Source: Sedimentibacter saalensis (GTDB lineage: Bacteria; Bacillota; Clostridia; Tissierellales; Sedimentibacteraceae). From it: a DNA stretch of 64,000 bases. Location: positions 88,198-152,197 of the forward strand of contig NZ_VLKH01000011.1 of the NCBI RefSeq assembly GCF_007830175.1, read 5' to 3'. The stretch's first letter is position 1. Every line of letters starts with the position of its first letter. The notes below the pieces were generated by a model. It was not told the DNA's origin. It searched no databases and was given only the letters and a program-made list of their open reading frames with translations. Positions 63,410-64,000 of this stretch are shown in pieces. A program made the translations under genes and the position numbers.

Positions 63410-63662
63410 ATTAAAGCTGTCTAAACTGACAGCAACGAACTTAGACAATAAAACAGCATAAGAAACCTTTGAGAGTTCTAAAAAAGAACAAACAAAACAA
63501 AAAGTAAAAAAAGACAGATAATGCTATGCGTTATCTTGAGTATGACCTAACCCGGTTTTCGACCGCAAGGGAGAAAAACGATGGTAGGTCAATCGCAACG
63601 AATGCCAAATTTTGCGACGCAAGGAGCAGAAAAATTTGAGCATGAGACTGCGGCAGGAAATA
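63410..63662 (+). ncRNA. rRNA leader with paired structural motifs
   Basis: The leader holds several hairpins: GTTCT/AGAAC and AGATAA/TTATCT near 63475-63535, and an outer TGACCTA/TAGGTCA stem (about 63543-63591). Two similar internal units with a CGAC-GCAAGG-GAG-AAAAA core lie at about 63553-63582 and 63605-63640. CCTTTGAGAGTT near 63466-63477 may be a boxA-like antitermination site. The leader probably guides processing and antitermination of the rRNA precursor. Confidence 0.5.

Positions 63663-64000
<338 letters not shown>

Overview
The window is a chromosomal segment of a low-GC, Gram-positive anaerobe of the Clostridia. Supporting signs are AT-rich DNA, GGAGG-type ribosome sites, some TTG and GTG starts, a V-type ATPase operon, formate-tetrahydrofolate ligase, S-layer-homology (SLH) proteins, lipoproteins with lipobox signals, and a clostridial-looking 16S 5' end. 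A Sedimentibacter-like or Tissierellales member is my tentative guess; the 16S fragment would settle it. Nearly all the DNA is ordinary housekeeping and metabolic genes. There is no prophage, transposase, CRISPR array or tRNA gene. I see no undescribed multi-gene system. The most unusual items are RNA-level switches, tandem rRNA promoters, repeats and a few odd proteins.

Layout. 1-4.8 kb: end of a V-type ATPase operon (C, F, A, B, D). 4.8-9 kb: nitronate monooxygenase-like enzyme, PutP-type proline/Na+ symporter, and on the minus strand DAHP synthase plus chorismate mutase (entry to aromatic amino acids). 9-13.4 kb: SLH protein with C-terminal beta repeats, a hairpin-rich GC-rich segment, a lipoprotein and a HI0933-family flavoprotein. 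13.4-17 kb: one-carbon group panB, fhs and a formate/nitrite-family channel. 17-21.7 kb (minus): EamA transporter, SEC-C protein, MscL and a secreted phosphodiester glycosidase. 21.9-23.6 kb: SAM-I riboswitch, metK and a palindromic repeat element. 23.8-29.2 kb: small unknown protein, SLH protein, and a 1351-residue secreted protein joining M28 and M14 peptidase domains.

29.3-32.3 kb: MATE exporter and malQ. 32.3-37.4 kb: divergent two-component pair (7TM-type sensor kinase, OmpR-type regulator) next to a secreted, probably flavinylated FAD reductase lipoprotein. 37.5-47.4 kb (minus): glycogen operon glgB-glgC-glgD-glgA-glgP plus a GH13 amylase; with malQ it covers glycogen synthesis and breakdown. 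47.5-50.3 kb (minus): GntR regulator, ABC ATPase, permease and DUF4097 lipoprotein, a YtrA-type operon. 50.4-57.7 kb: M20 amidohydrolase with a five-gene oligopeptide-type ABC importer, behind a leader with two duplicated hairpins. 57.7-63 kb: class V aminotransferase behind a short attenuator, a divergent BirA, DusB, GreA and LysS. 63-64 kb: five tandem sigma-A promoters, a structured leader and the first 338 nt of a 16S rRNA gene that runs off the window.

Promoters are strikingly regular: most candidates have TTGACA-like -35 and TATAAT-like -10 boxes 16-18 bp apart. These, the terminators and the RNA switches were read by eye; none is experimentally supported here.
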